Positions 7,667-14,817 of a stretch of DNA of 23,082 nucleotides are shown here, one piece after another. Position 1 is the first letter of the stretch. Each line of letters begins with the position of its first letter. Origin of the DNA: Cyclobacteriaceae bacterium (lineage in GTDB: Bacteria; Bacteroidota; Bacteroidia; Cytophagales; Cyclobacteriaceae); contig VFKK01000271.1 in assembly GCA_009885605.1 (NCBI GenBank), positions 1 to 23,082 on the forward strand. The letters are read 5' to 3'. Both the position numbers and the translations under genes were made by a program. Under the pieces are notes generated by a model that was given only the letters and a program-made list of their open reading frames with translations, had not been told where the DNA came from and did not search any database.

Positions 7667-8500
7667 CTACAATTCATACGCATTCCCCTCGCAACATAAC
7701 TCGACTTCAAAGTCAAGTGATAGATTACGGGTACAATCTTGATACATCTTTTCAAGTCTTTTATCAGAATTCATGGGATCATGATGAAATAAAGATAATT
7801 TTTTCACCCTGCAAAGCTTTCCAAACGCAATGGCATCTTCCATCGAGCTATGACCCCAGCCGATTTTTGTTAAATATTCATCAGCTGTATATTCTCCGTC
7901 GTGAAAAAGTAAATCTGCATCTTTTGCGATTTCATAACCACTCGTCCAATCAGGTTCGTTTGGAAAGTTGGAAGAACCCATTTGAAGTTCATGATCCGGC
8001 ATATATGCCAAAACTGAATTTCCCGCAGTTAATCTATATCCCAAGGTCGGGCCAGGGTGCGAAATAAATGCAGATTGAATCTTCACATTCCCAATTTCAA
8101 AAGTGGAATCGTCTAACTCATGAATAAGCGGATGCCGGGGCAAATCATTTAAGCGGACAGGAAATAAAGGCGCTGAAAAGTATCTTCTAAGTCTATGGAG
8201 CAAAGGCTCAACAGTAGCAGATGGACCATAAAGATGGACTGCTACATTGGGGTTGTAGAGCGGAAGAAAAAATCCAAGGCCCATTGTATGATCAATATGA
8301 AGATGGGAAAGCAGGATATGAATTTCTCGAATTTCAGGATTTAGATATTTACCCAGCCGCTGAATCCCTGAACCGGCGTCGAGGATTATGCAAGTATCTC
8401 CGTGCATGACTTGCACACAGGAAGTATTTCCTCCGTATTTGAAATTTTCCGGATCCGGAGAAGGCAATGACCCTCTGCAACCCCAAACAGTTATTTTCAT
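7667..8500 (-). CDS. MBL-fold metallo-hydrolase, phosphodiesterase-like
   Basis: This 277-aa protein starts at the ATG at 8500; that ATG overlaps the TGA of the PAS gene as ATGA. An in-frame start at 8518 would add six residues that belong to no family N-terminus. MKITVWGCRGSLPSP followed by GGNTSCV is typical of MBL enzymes related to phosphoribosyl-1,2-cyclic phosphodiesterase and class II cAMP phosphodiesterase. All metal ligands are visible: SHLHIDHTMG (His66, His68, Asp70, His71), His148 in SHPG, Asp169 in PDHE, and histidines in GWGHSS and LFHHDP. There is no signal peptide, so it is cytoplasmic. A phosphodiester substrate is likely, a cyclic nucleotide possible. The overlap with the PAS gene argues for coupled translation and joint function. 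Confidence 0.9.
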   Translation of the reverse strand: MKITVWGCRGSLPSPDPENFKYGGNTSCVQVMHGDTCIILDAGSGIQRLGKYLNPEIREIHILLSHLHIDHTMGLGFFLPLYNPNVAVHLYGPSATVEPLLHRLRRYFSAPLFPVRLNDLPRHPLIHELDDSTFEIGNVKIQSAFISHPGPTLGYRLTAGNSVLAYMPDHELQMGSSNFPNEPDWTSGYEIAKDADLLFHDGEYTADEYLTKIGWGHSSMEDAIAFGKLCRVKKLSLFHHDPMNSDKRLEKMYQDCTRNLSLDFEVELCCEGNAYEL

Positions 8501-8892
8501 ACCAAGGGAGATTTCCAAAACATTGCCATAGCTCCAAGGTACCGATCCGGTCTTCCCACAATCGGAAAAGCCGTCACCGTGATAAATACCCTTTCTCCTT
8601 TCAAATTATTGATGTAAAAGGATCCATGAGCTGGCTTTTGAGTAGCCAGGGTTTGGACCAAAGGAAGGCCTTCCGGAGGTAAAGGTTTTCCATCGATATC
8701 TGTCGGTTTGAAAACAGTAGCCCACTCCTCTACTTTCATACTTCCGGTTTCACCAAAACGGAGCCCCAGAATTCCTTCGGCAGGCTCGTTGTAAAACAGT
8801 AAATTCCCCATGGGATCTACCAAGAAGACTGGCATACCCAGGCTATCGCCAAATTGTCTGCCCAGAATTATTTCCAAGGGTTGTGCTGCCAT
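8497..8892 (-). CDS. Single PAS-domain protein
   Basis: I choose the ATG at 8892 (131 aa) over the ORF's first ATG at 8952, because the family I recall starts at MAAQPLEIILGRQ and because a promoter occupies 8922-8954. The whole protein is one PAS domain: VFLVDPMGNLLFYNEPAEGILG forms the early strands and helix, and GERVFITVTAFPI and YLGAMAMFW the last strands. The middle segment WATVFKPTDIDGKPLPPE and PLVQTL is shared, as I recall, by widespread stand-alone PAS proteins. There is no kinase, GGDEF or DNA-binding output. It therefore likely senses a ligand or redox cue and acts through a partner. The MBL gene begins within its stop codon, making that enzyme the natural partner. Confidence 0.85.
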   Translation of the reverse strand: MAAQPLEIILGRQFGDSLGMPVFLVDPMGNLLFYNEPAEGILGLRFGETGSMKVEEWATVFKPTDIDGKPLPPEGLPLVQTLATQKPAHGSFYINNLKGERVFITVTAFPIVGRPDRYLGAMAMFWKSPLV

Positions 8893-8921
8893 GAGTAGTA
8901 ATGTTAAATTGATAAAAGCTA

Positions 8922-8954
8922 GAAAATATAGTAATAATCCAATTACTATCAATA
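8922..8954 (-). promoter_or_regulatory. Bacteroidota-type promoter of the PAS-MBL operon
   Basis: On the minus strand TATTG (8954-8950), exactly 19 bases, then TATATTTTC (8930-8922) fits the Bacteroidota consensus TTTG-N19-TAnnTTTG with minor deviations. It ends 30 bp before the ATG at 8892, which supports that start over 8952. Confidence 0.55.
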
Positions 8955-9062
8955 AAAGGAAAACAGGATTCTATTCAATCTGATTCTGAAAAAGTTTGTG
9001 GTGGATCCATATTATTCATAACCCGACTCATTAACTTTAGAAAAATCCTACAGCGAACACTG

Positions 9063-9509
9063 ATGGCCATAGAAATACTTTTACGCTACCTTCATTTTAT
9101 CAGCATTTTCGCAATTGTGAGTTCACTGGTAGCGGAGCTTCTACTGCTCAAGCCAAGCCTGAAAAGAAAGGAGATCGAACGGCTTGCCAAAATTGATGGA
9201 ATTTATGGATTTGCAGTCCTGGTTGTTTTAGCTGCCGGAATGAGCCTTTGGCTTGGTGGACATGGAAAACCGGCGGAATTCTACAGTGAGAATGCCCTTT
9301 TCCAAATTAAACTGGGATTGTTTCTTGTGATTGGATTGCTTTCGATTTATCCGACTGTTTTCTTTTTCAAAAAGAGAAAAGGTGACCCGACAGAGTTGGT
9401 CGAAATCCCCAATTCCATCTTTTGGACGATTCGTTTGGAGCTTTTGCTGGCATTTATTATTCCCCTTTTGGCAGGATTGATGGCAAAAGGGATTGGGTAC
9501 TTAGATTAG
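9063..9509 (+). CDS. DUF2214-family integral membrane protein
   Basis: This 148-aa protein has four predicted TM helices (about 8-28, 46-63, 80-101 and 120-143). RYLHFISIFAIVSSLVAELLLL, KIDGIYGFA and LWLGGHGKPAEFYSENALFQIKLGLF are the conserved landmarks of DUF2214. His11, the Glu in AELLLL and the GHGKP loop are polar residues in or near the membrane. No biochemical function is known to me for the family. It reads away from the PAS-MBL operon across a 170-bp divergent region; a TAACTTTA near -7 element is present about 29 bp upstream of the start. Confidence 0.85.
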   Translation: MAIEILLRYLHFISIFAIVSSLVAELLLLKPSLKRKEIERLAKIDGIYGFAVLVVLAAGMSLWLGGHGKPAEFYSENALFQIKLGLFLVIGLLSIYPTVFFFKKRKGDPTELVEIPNSIFWTIRLELLLAFIIPLLAGLMAKGIGYLD

Positions 9510-9589
9510 AGTAATACTTAATTTTTAAAATGATTACCTCTGTTATTTATTATTATTGAAAGGGAACAAATCACTCACTTCAAAAATCT

Positions 9590-10015
9590 ATGAATCGACT
9601 TACCCTTCTCATTTTCCTACTTTTCTTCAGCTTTGGAAAACTTTATGCTCAGGACTCTTCCAATAAAATACTTATTGAGGAATACATCAAGCAAAGTGCG
9701 AATCAGAAAAAAACAGGCTTAATCATGCTTGGAGCAGGTCTCGGGGCAACTGTAATAGGAACAGTGATGTTTGGAATAGCCTGGTCGAACGGTTCAGGAG
9801 TAGTTGGCGGAAGCGGAATAATACTTTTTTCAGCAGGGGCTATTTCAACTTTGGTCAGCATACCAATAATCGTAAGCTCCGCCTCCAAAGCCCGAAAAGC
9901 CGGACTACTGAGTTTGGATTTAAATACTGTTAGAGTTCTCACTCCTGGCGGAAATTCCCCTTCGATAAATCCTGGTTTAAAATTATCCGTCTCTCTAAAT
10001 TCCGACAAACGATGA
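9590..10015 (+). CDS. Small exported or membrane protein, first of a tandem paralogous pair
   Basis: Unrecognised 141-aa protein with a signal peptide (LLIFLLFFSFGKLYAQ). The mature part has a short polar start (IEEYIKQSANQ), a glycine-rich hydrophobic pair of segments (about 40-64 and 70-93) joined by a small Gly/Ser loop, then SASKARKAGLLSL and a polar tail. It is the first of two similar genes: its stop overlaps the start of the next as ATGA. The shared pattern is signal peptide, GxG-rich hydrophobic block, SIPI or SVPL, and an (A)RxAxLSL motif. I know of no function. The pair probably arose by duplication. Confidence 0.8.
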   Translation: MNRLTLLIFLLFFSFGKLYAQDSSNKILIEEYIKQSANQKKTGLIMLGAGLGATVIGTVMFGIAWSNGSGVVGGSGIILFSAGAISTLVSIPIIVSSASKARKAGLLSLDLNTVRVLTPGGNSPSINPGLKLSVSLNSDKR

Positions 10016-10419
10016 AAAATTTAGTCATAATAATCTTCCTCATGGGAATAACTTTTTCTATGAATGCTCAAACTGGAAAATTGGCAACAACCCAAGCTAG
10101 TTTGATGGAAAAAAGTGACTCCCAATACACTGCGGGATGGATTTTCCTTGGAACAGGTACTGCTTTAGTCTTGACCTCCTGGGCTTTACCTAATACCTAT
10201 GATTCTTCTGATGGATCAAGCAACCAAAAATTAATTTCGTTTTTAGGATGGACTGGTGCATTAGCAATAATTACAAGTGTACCTCTATTTCTAAGTGCAG
10301 GCCAAAACGCAAGGATGGCAGCAAGGCTCTCGCTTCAAAATCAAACTTTATATCAACCGCTTCCTTTTGGGGAATCTCAAAGATCCATTCCATCTCTCAA
10401 CCTGAAAATCCCCCTTTGA
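10012..10419 (+). CDS. Small exported or membrane protein, second of a tandem paralogous pair
   Basis: Unrecognised 135-aa protein with signal peptide (VIIIFLMGITFSMNAQ, cleavage after NAQ or NA). Two hydrophobic stretches (about 40-56 and 73-95) flank a polar Asp/Ser loop. TSVPLFLSAGQNARMAARLSLQNQ aligns with VSIPIIVSSASKARKAGLLSLDLN of the upstream neighbour, while the middle has diverged strongly. The start ATG shares 4 bp with the upstream stop, so translation is probably coupled. It ends 55 bp from the convergent esterase gene. Function unknown. Confidence 0.8.
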   Translation: MKNLVIIIFLMGITFSMNAQTGKLATTQASLMEKSDSQYTAGWIFLGTGTALVLTSWALPNTYDSSDGSSNQKLISFLGWTGALAIITSVPLFLSAGQNARMAARLSLQNQTLYQPLPFGESQRSIPSLNLKIPL

Positions 10420-10473
10420 GGATTTCCAGGCTTCCAACTATTCAAATCATCAAGGACTCATTCTTCCTAAAAT

Positions 10474-11787
10474 TTACTTTTTCAACTTCCCAAAAAGCCA
10501 ATCATCTGCTTTCTTGCCTTGTTCAGGATAGGTCCAATGTCCTGTTTCAGGAACAACAAAAACTTCTTTGGGAGCCTTCACTTCATTGTATGCAGAATAG
10601 AAAGAAGTTGGAGGACAGGTATCGTCATTGAATCCCCAGCTGTAAAACCCGGGAGTCTTTAAGATTCTGGCAAAATTCACTACGTCATAGTAGCCAAGGG
10701 TTTCGATGGCTTTTGGATTGTTATAGTAAGTGAGGTTGTTTCCTGCGAAAATATGTGGCCAACCGCCTGCCCTACCGTTAAGATAACCAGTCATATCACT
10801 CAGCGCAGGATAAAAAGCTGCCAGATATTTGATTCTTGAATCCAAAGCGGCTGTAGTAATAGACAATGCTCCTCCCTGACTTCCACCCTGAATACCAAGA
10901 TTCTCTCCGTCATATTGTGGCAAAGAAACCAAAAAGTCAACTGCTCTCACACAACCCAAATACACCCGTTTGTAATAATAAAGGTCTTTATCAGAGATAT
11001 TGAATGTGGGATATCCGCTCAGTGCACCTGCCGAAAGATTGTTGTACACGTCCAATGGCATATCGATAGGAATTCCGTGGATGCCAATCTGCAAAGTGAT
11101 CGCTCCTCTCGCTGCTTTACCAATATCGCCGGAATAAGGACGAATCCCTGCCCCAGGAACCAATAAAATTGCAGGAAATTTTCCTGCTCCTTTTGGCACT
11201 GTAAGCACTCCGTAAACCCGGCTGTTTTTGATATTTTGAAAATTGACGTGGTAGACATCCACCAGCTCGGTACTCTTTTCAGCCATGTGAATCATTTTCG
11301 GGTCCATTGGGATTTTAGCCAATTCAGATTTACCTGCGGTCCAAAAAGCTTCGAAATCCGTCGGCATTTTGACAGTAGGCTTGATGTTTTCTGGTTCGAA
11401 AGCGGCAGTACCCAAACCTCTGTATTCCTTCCCGTCTATCGTCGCAAAAACTTCGCATCGCAGGAAACCCGGATTTTTCATCGTAAAACTTGGAACTGTT
11501 GCTTTGCCTTCGGAAAGTTGAAGAGGACCTTCTTTAATCGGTTCCATTTTCTCTTCCTTGACCACAAATCTCACATTTTCGACGGCCACAGGCCGGCCGG
11601 ATTGGGTTACAGAAACAATGAATTCAACCTTCTCTCCTACCTTATATTTCCAGTCCGGCTTATCGGGAGATACTGAGATATCAAGGTATTGCCTTGGAAT
11701 TTGGGCAATTGCTTCGTGAGAATAACTGACCGCCAAAAAGATAAGCAGCAGAAACAAGTTTTGGATTTTTTGGGCTAATTGGGTCAT
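10474..11787 (-). CDS. Secreted acetyl-xylan-esterase/cephalosporin-C-deacetylase-like hydrolase
   Basis: This 437-aa protein has a signal peptide (LFLLLIFLAVSYSHEAIAQ). An N-terminal Ig-like beta domain (about 35-135) precedes an AXE1-type alpha/beta hydrolase (about 140-437). The catalytic triad can be read directly: Ser303 in GGSQGG, Asp388 in GFNDDTCPP and His417 in ETGHW. DDTCPPTSFYSAYN matches the carbohydrate esterase family 7 pattern (D-x-x-CPP). CE7 enzymes remove acetyl groups from xylo-oligosaccharides and similar small acetylated substrates; the Ig-like N-terminal domain is a common addition in Bacteroidota. No SusCD pair or glycosidase is nearby, so the sugar context is unknown. 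It is transcribed alone, downstream of pfkA on the same strand with a 143-bp gap. Confidence 0.9.
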   Translation of the reverse strand: MTQLAQKIQNLFLLLIFLAVSYSHEAIAQIPRQYLDISVSPDKPDWKYKVGEKVEFIVSVTQSGRPVAVENVRFVVKEEKMEPIKEGPLQLSEGKATVPSFTMKNPGFLRCEVFATIDGKEYRGLGTAAFEPENIKPTVKMPTDFEAFWTAGKSELAKIPMDPKMIHMAEKSTELVDVYHVNFQNIKNSRVYGVLTVPKGAGKFPAILLVPGAGIRPYSGDIGKAARGAITLQIGIHGIPIDMPLDVYNNLSAGALSGYPTFNISDKDLYYYKRVYLGCVRAVDFLVSLPQYDGENLGIQGGSQGGALSITTAALDSRIKYLAAFYPALSDMTGYLNGRAGGWPHIFAGNNLTYYNNPKAIETLGYYDVVNFARILKTPGFYSWGFNDDTCPPTSFYSAYNEVKAPKEVFVVPETGHWTYPEQGKKADDWLFGKLKK

Positions 11788-11930
11788 AGTGATTGATGGA
11801 GAATATTTAGTGATTACAAATTATCGCCTCCGTAAGTAACAATACTCCCGGAATTCAAGCTAATTGAATTATTTTCGAATATGGATAGAAGATACTTTCC
11901 TCGTCAAATTCGGGATCTTTTACACTTTCT

Positions 11931-13022
11931 CTAATCTCCAAAGGAAATTCCCATTCCCCTGGCAGCATGAAGAAGCGTATTGTTGAGCCCTATTACATTG
12001 TATGCACTGATTGCTTCTTTTATGGAAACTGATGTAAAATCGTTATTTCTCAGGACAACCAGTTGCCCAAACTTCTTCTCCAAAACCAACTCAAATGCTT
12101 TCACCCCAAACACAGATGCGATCACCCGGTCATAAGAAACCGGAGTTCCTCCTCTCTGCGTGTGTCCAAGCACAGTCTCCCGGATATCTGCCTCGACCCC
12201 TGCATCTTTCAACTGCTGGCTAAGTGTATAAGCTACTCCCCCAAGTCGTACTGCAATCCTTCCTTCCTCACCCTTGGAAGATGTAAAATCCCCCTCTTTG
12301 GCATGTGCTCCCTCGGCAATCACAATATTTGCAAAGCCTCTCCCATCAGTATATCGGTTTTTAATTTTTTTGACGATCGCATCCAGGTCGTAGGGGATTT
12401 CTGGAATCAAGCAAACTTCCGCACCGCCCGCGATGGCTGTATAGAGTGCAATCCAACCAGCATTTCTGCCCATCACTTCCATGATCATTACCCGGTGATG
12501 ACTTGTAGCCGTGGTCACCAGTCTGTCAAAGGAATCAGTGGCTGTCTGAACCGCAGTTAGAAAGCCAAATGTAAAATCTGTTGAAGAAAGATCATTGTCG
12601 ATAGTTTTTGGAACACCCACGACCGGCATGCCTGCCTCCAGCATTGCCTGAGAAATAGCCTGAGATCCATCACCTCCAATATTGATTACTGCATCAAACC
12701 CTAATAATTTGATTCTTTCAACCAGCAGGGGAATTCTGTTTACCTCTTTTATACTGCCATCCGGCTGATGCTCGGGAAAATTCAGCGGATTTCCTTTGTT
12801 TGTCGTGCCGAGAATGGTCCCTCCCAATACGTGAATCCCAGCAGTAACATGATCATCCAGTTTAATAATTCTGGCAGGCTCTTCCATCAGTCCGTTGAAA
12901 GCTTCGAAACTTCCCCAAACCTCCCAATCTTTTTCCGCCGCAGCGCGCTTTACAATTCCGCGGATTACTGCATTCAATCCCGGGCAATCTCCCCCACCAG
13001 TTGATACTAATATTTTTTTCAT
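11931..13022 (-). CDS. pfkA: 6-phosphofructokinase
   Basis: This 363-aa enzyme phosphorylates fructose 6-phosphate to the 1,6-bisphosphate in glycolysis. Visible motifs are the N-terminal phosphate loop STGGGDCPGLNA (7-18), GGDGS (116-120), PKTIDNDL (138-145, catalytic Asp142), MEVMGRNAGW (181-190) and GHTQRGG (286-292). The donor-determining positions disagree: Gly119 (equivalent to E. coli Gly104) favours ATP, while Lys139 (equivalent to Gly124) is usual in PPi enzymes. The Gly/Lys combination occurs in ATP-using members such as trypanosomatid enzymes, so ATP is the better guess. It is somewhat longer than the 320-aa E. coli enzyme. It diverges from the rhodanese gene across 155 bp. Confidence 0.95.
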   Translation of the reverse strand: MKKILVSTGGGDCPGLNAVIRGIVKRAAAEKDWEVWGSFEAFNGLMEEPARIIKLDDHVTAGIHVLGGTILGTTNKGNPLNFPEHQPDGSIKEVNRIPLLVERIKLLGFDAVINIGGDGSQAISQAMLEAGMPVVGVPKTIDNDLSSTDFTFGFLTAVQTATDSFDRLVTTATSHHRVMIMEVMGRNAGWIALYTAIAGGAEVCLIPEIPYDLDAIVKKIKNRYTDGRGFANIVIAEGAHAKEGDFTSSKGEEGRIAVRLGGVAYTLSQQLKDAGVEADIRETVLGHTQRGGTPVSYDRVIASVFGVKAFELVLEKKFGQLVVLRNNDFTSVSIKEAISAYNVIGLNNTLLHAARGMGISFGD

Positions 13023-13144
13023 CCTGATTTTCTTTCCCTTTCTAATGTATCTTTTTCTTATTAAAGCAATTTAACCCTAAAGCACTTATTTTTCACTTTC
13101 CCTCTTAGTACTAAAAATCACATTCTTCGGGGTGATTTTGTCCT

Positions 13145-13152
13145 TATTTTTG
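13145..13152 (+). promoter_or_regulatory. -7 element of the rhodanese gene promoter
   Basis: TATTTTTG matches TAnnTTTG exactly and ends 25 bp before the ATG at 13178. No convincing -33 TTTG is seen at the expected 19-bp spacing. Confidence 0.45.
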
Positions 13153-13177
13153 CAAATGAATTTAAACCCTTAAGCCC

Positions 13178-13600
13178 ATGAAAAGAATAATCCATTTGCT
13201 GGCCATTGTACTTGCAGTCCAAAGCTGCAGCCCGAAAACTGAAGTCAAAAGTTCCAGTTCTGAAGCAGAACTAACTCAATCCCAAATTGAAAATCTGGAC
13301 GCCGCTGCTTTCAAAGCCAAAATAGAAAGCGGAAATGGGATTATTCTCGATGTCCGAACACCGGGAGAAGTAGCCCAGGGATATATCGCAAATGCTGTGA
13401 TCATCGATATCTACGATCAAAATTTTATCACAGAACTTAATAAGCTGCCAAAGGATAAGGAAGTCTATGTGTATTGTGCCTCCGGTATGAGAAGCGTTCA
13501 GGCAGGAGAAATCCTTCTGCAAAATGGTTTCACTCACGTCTACAACTTGAATGAAGGACTGGCAGATTGGCAAAGAAGCGGCTATCCTCTAGTTAAGTAG
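13178..13600 (+). CDS. Rhodanese-domain lipoprotein
   Basis: This 140-aa protein begins with a lipoprotein signal peptide (IIHLLAIVLAVQSC, lipid Cys17) and a short Ser-rich linker, then one rhodanese domain (about 36-140). The active-site Cys100 lies in YCASGMRS, a loop typical of functional single-domain sulfurtransferases; ILDVRTPGEVAQGYI and NEGLADWQRSGYPLV are further family landmarks. It should sit in the periplasm, anchored to a membrane, where it could move sulfane sulfur or handle thiols. The nearby PLP transsulfuration-type enzyme (13638-14747) is convergent, not in the same operon, so the shared sulfur theme may be coincidence. A TATTTTTG -7 element lies 25 bp upstream. Confidence 0.92.
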   Translation: MKRIIHLLAIVLAVQSCSPKTEVKSSSSEAELTQSQIENLDAAAFKAKIESGNGIILDVRTPGEVAQGYIANAVIIDIYDQNFITELNKLPKDKEVYVYCASGMRSVQAGEILLQNGFTHVYNLNEGLADWQRSGYPLVK

Positions 13601-13608
13601 CTGGACTC

Positions 13609-13639
13609 AGTCTTTCACAACTGAAACAGACTTCTTTTT
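13609..13639 (+). terminator. Probable terminator after the rhodanese gene
   Basis: AGTCTTTC (13609-13616) pairs with GAA-(AC bulge)-AGACT (13623-13632), followed by TCTTTTT. It lies in the 37-bp convergent gap and touches the end of the neighbouring gene. The bulge lowers confidence. Confidence 0.5.
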
Positions 13640-14747
13640 ACTTCAGCGAAGCAAAAGCCTGATCCAAATCCGCAAGCAAATCATCCAAATGCTCCAGTCC
13701 TACGGAAACCCGGATCAGGTTTTTAGGAGTTTTCGAATTTGGCCCCTCCACAGCAGCGCGGCGCTCAATCAAACTTTCCACACCACCCAAACTGGTGGCA
13801 TTGGAAAAATAATGAAGTTTGGAAATCACTTTATCTGCCTCCTCTGCACCTCCTTTTACTTCAAAGGATAGAATTCCGCTGAATCCGGTCATTTGGGAAG
13901 CAGCAATTTCATGTCCCGGATGAGTTTTCAATCCCGGATAATGTACTTTCTCCACTTTTGGATGCTGGAAAAGAAAATTTGCAATTACCATCGCATGCTC
14001 GGAATGACCTTTCATTCGATAGGGAAGCGTCTTGATACTTCTACAGAGATAATAGCAATCCATCGGAGACGGCACTGCGCCACCTATTTTCTGGACAGTT
14101 TTGATCTTTTCCCAGAAAGTATCTTTTGTTTTGGTAATCAAAGCTCCTCCAATAATATCACTGTGCCCACCAAAAAACTTGGTAGTACTATGCATTACAA
14201 TATCAGCTCCTAAGTCTATTGGATTCTGAAATACTGGGGTAGCAAAGGTGCTGTCGACCCCAAAAATCGCTCCATGGGCTTTGGCAAGCGCAGCTACTTT
14301 TCGAATGTCCGTGATTTTCAAGAGAGGGTTGGAAGGAGTCTCGACCCAGACTAGACGGGTATTGGGTTTAAATGCCTTTTCTACTGCTTCCAAATCCGAC
14401 ATATCTACAAAATCAGCCTCCAGCACCCCCTTGAAAAGCAACAAGATTGAATTCTTCAATCCATGATACATATCGTCAGGAGCGATGATATGCGACCCCG
14501 GTTCCAGTGATTGAAAAACAGCGGTTCCTGCGGCATTTCCAGAGGAAAATGCTGCTGCATCTACTCCTTTTTCCAAGGCTGATAACACCTGTTCGAGTGC
14601 AAATCGATTGGGGTTATTCAGTCGGCTGTACATCATCGTATCCTGTTGATGAAGAAAAGTAGTACTAAGGGTGATGGGTTGGATGACTGGTTTTTCGGAG
14701 TCAGTCACACGATTTCCCCCGTGTATAGCGATGGTTTCGAGTTTCAT
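13638..14747 (-). CDS. Cystathionine gamma-synthase/lyase-family PLP enzyme
   Basis: This 369-aa protein belongs to the Cys/Met-metabolism PLP enzymes (fold type I). Landmarks are the AIHGG N-terminus, YSRLNNPNRFALE (40-52), AAFSSGNAAG (65-74, PLP phosphate loop), VDSTFATP (164-171, Asp165 to the pyridine N) and the PLP Lys190 in MHSTTKFFGGHSD. The C-terminal domain has SLGGVESLIERR and LIRVSVGLEHLDDLL. The family includes cystathionine gamma-synthase, gamma-lyase, beta-lyase and O-acetylhomoserine sulfhydrylase, and sequence reading alone cannot choose. It is slightly shorter than the usual 380-400 aa but looks complete. It lies 70 bp downstream of the DUF4293 gene on the same strand. Confidence 0.92.
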   Translation of the reverse strand: MKLETIAIHGGNRVTDSEKPVIQPITLSTTFLHQQDTMMYSRLNNPNRFALEQVLSALEKGVDAAAFSSGNAAGTAVFQSLEPGSHIIAPDDMYHGLKNSILLLFKGVLEADFVDMSDLEAVEKAFKPNTRLVWVETPSNPLLKITDIRKVAALAKAHGAIFGVDSTFATPVFQNPIDLGADIVMHSTTKFFGGHSDIIGGALITKTKDTFWEKIKTVQKIGGAVPSPMDCYYLCRSIKTLPYRMKGHSEHAMVIANFLFQHPKVEKVHYPGLKTHPGHEIAASQMTGFSGILSFEVKGGAEEADKVISKLHYFSNATSLGGVESLIERRAAVEGPNSKTPKNLIRVSVGLEHLDDLLADLDQAFASLK

Positions 14748-14769
14748 TCGGGAATTTAATTTTATATTT

Positions 14770-14777
14770 CGAAGGTA
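14770..14777 (-). promoter_or_regulatory. Possible -7 element of the PLP-enzyme gene
   Basis: On the minus strand TACCTTCG is one base off TAnnTTTG and ends 22 bp before the ATG at 14747. The spacer and -33 region would fall inside the terminator hairpin of the upstream gene. No good -33 box. Confidence 0.3.
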
Positions 14778-14780
14778 AAT

Positions 14781-14812
14781 AAAAAAGGCTTTCGGTAATC
14801 TGAAAGCCTTTT
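14781..14812 (-). terminator. Terminator after the DUF4293 gene
   Basis: AAAAGGCTTTC (14783-14793) pairs with GAAAGCCTTTT (14802-14812) around an 8-nt loop. Read on the minus strand it ends in a T run, a few bases after the stop of the DUF4293 gene. Confidence 0.85.
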
Positions 14813-14817
14813 ATCAA

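Noticed and set aside
8893..8952. N-terminal extension of the PAS protein starting at 8952 with a hydrophobic helix
   Set aside because: The segment contains a promoter-like TATTG-N19-TATATTTTC and lies before the usual family start at 8892; the apparent TM helix is probably translated promoter DNA. It would be revived if the start site maps upstream of 8952.
11852..11870. AATTCAA/TTGAATT hairpin downstream of pfkA
   Set aside because: The stem is seven base pairs of almost only A-T, with no clean T tract; it is too weak to call a terminator.
12063..12560. 165-aa plus-strand ORF opposite pfkA
   Set aside because: Antisense to a canonical phosphofructokinase; Ser/Cys/His-rich shadow translation without domain features.
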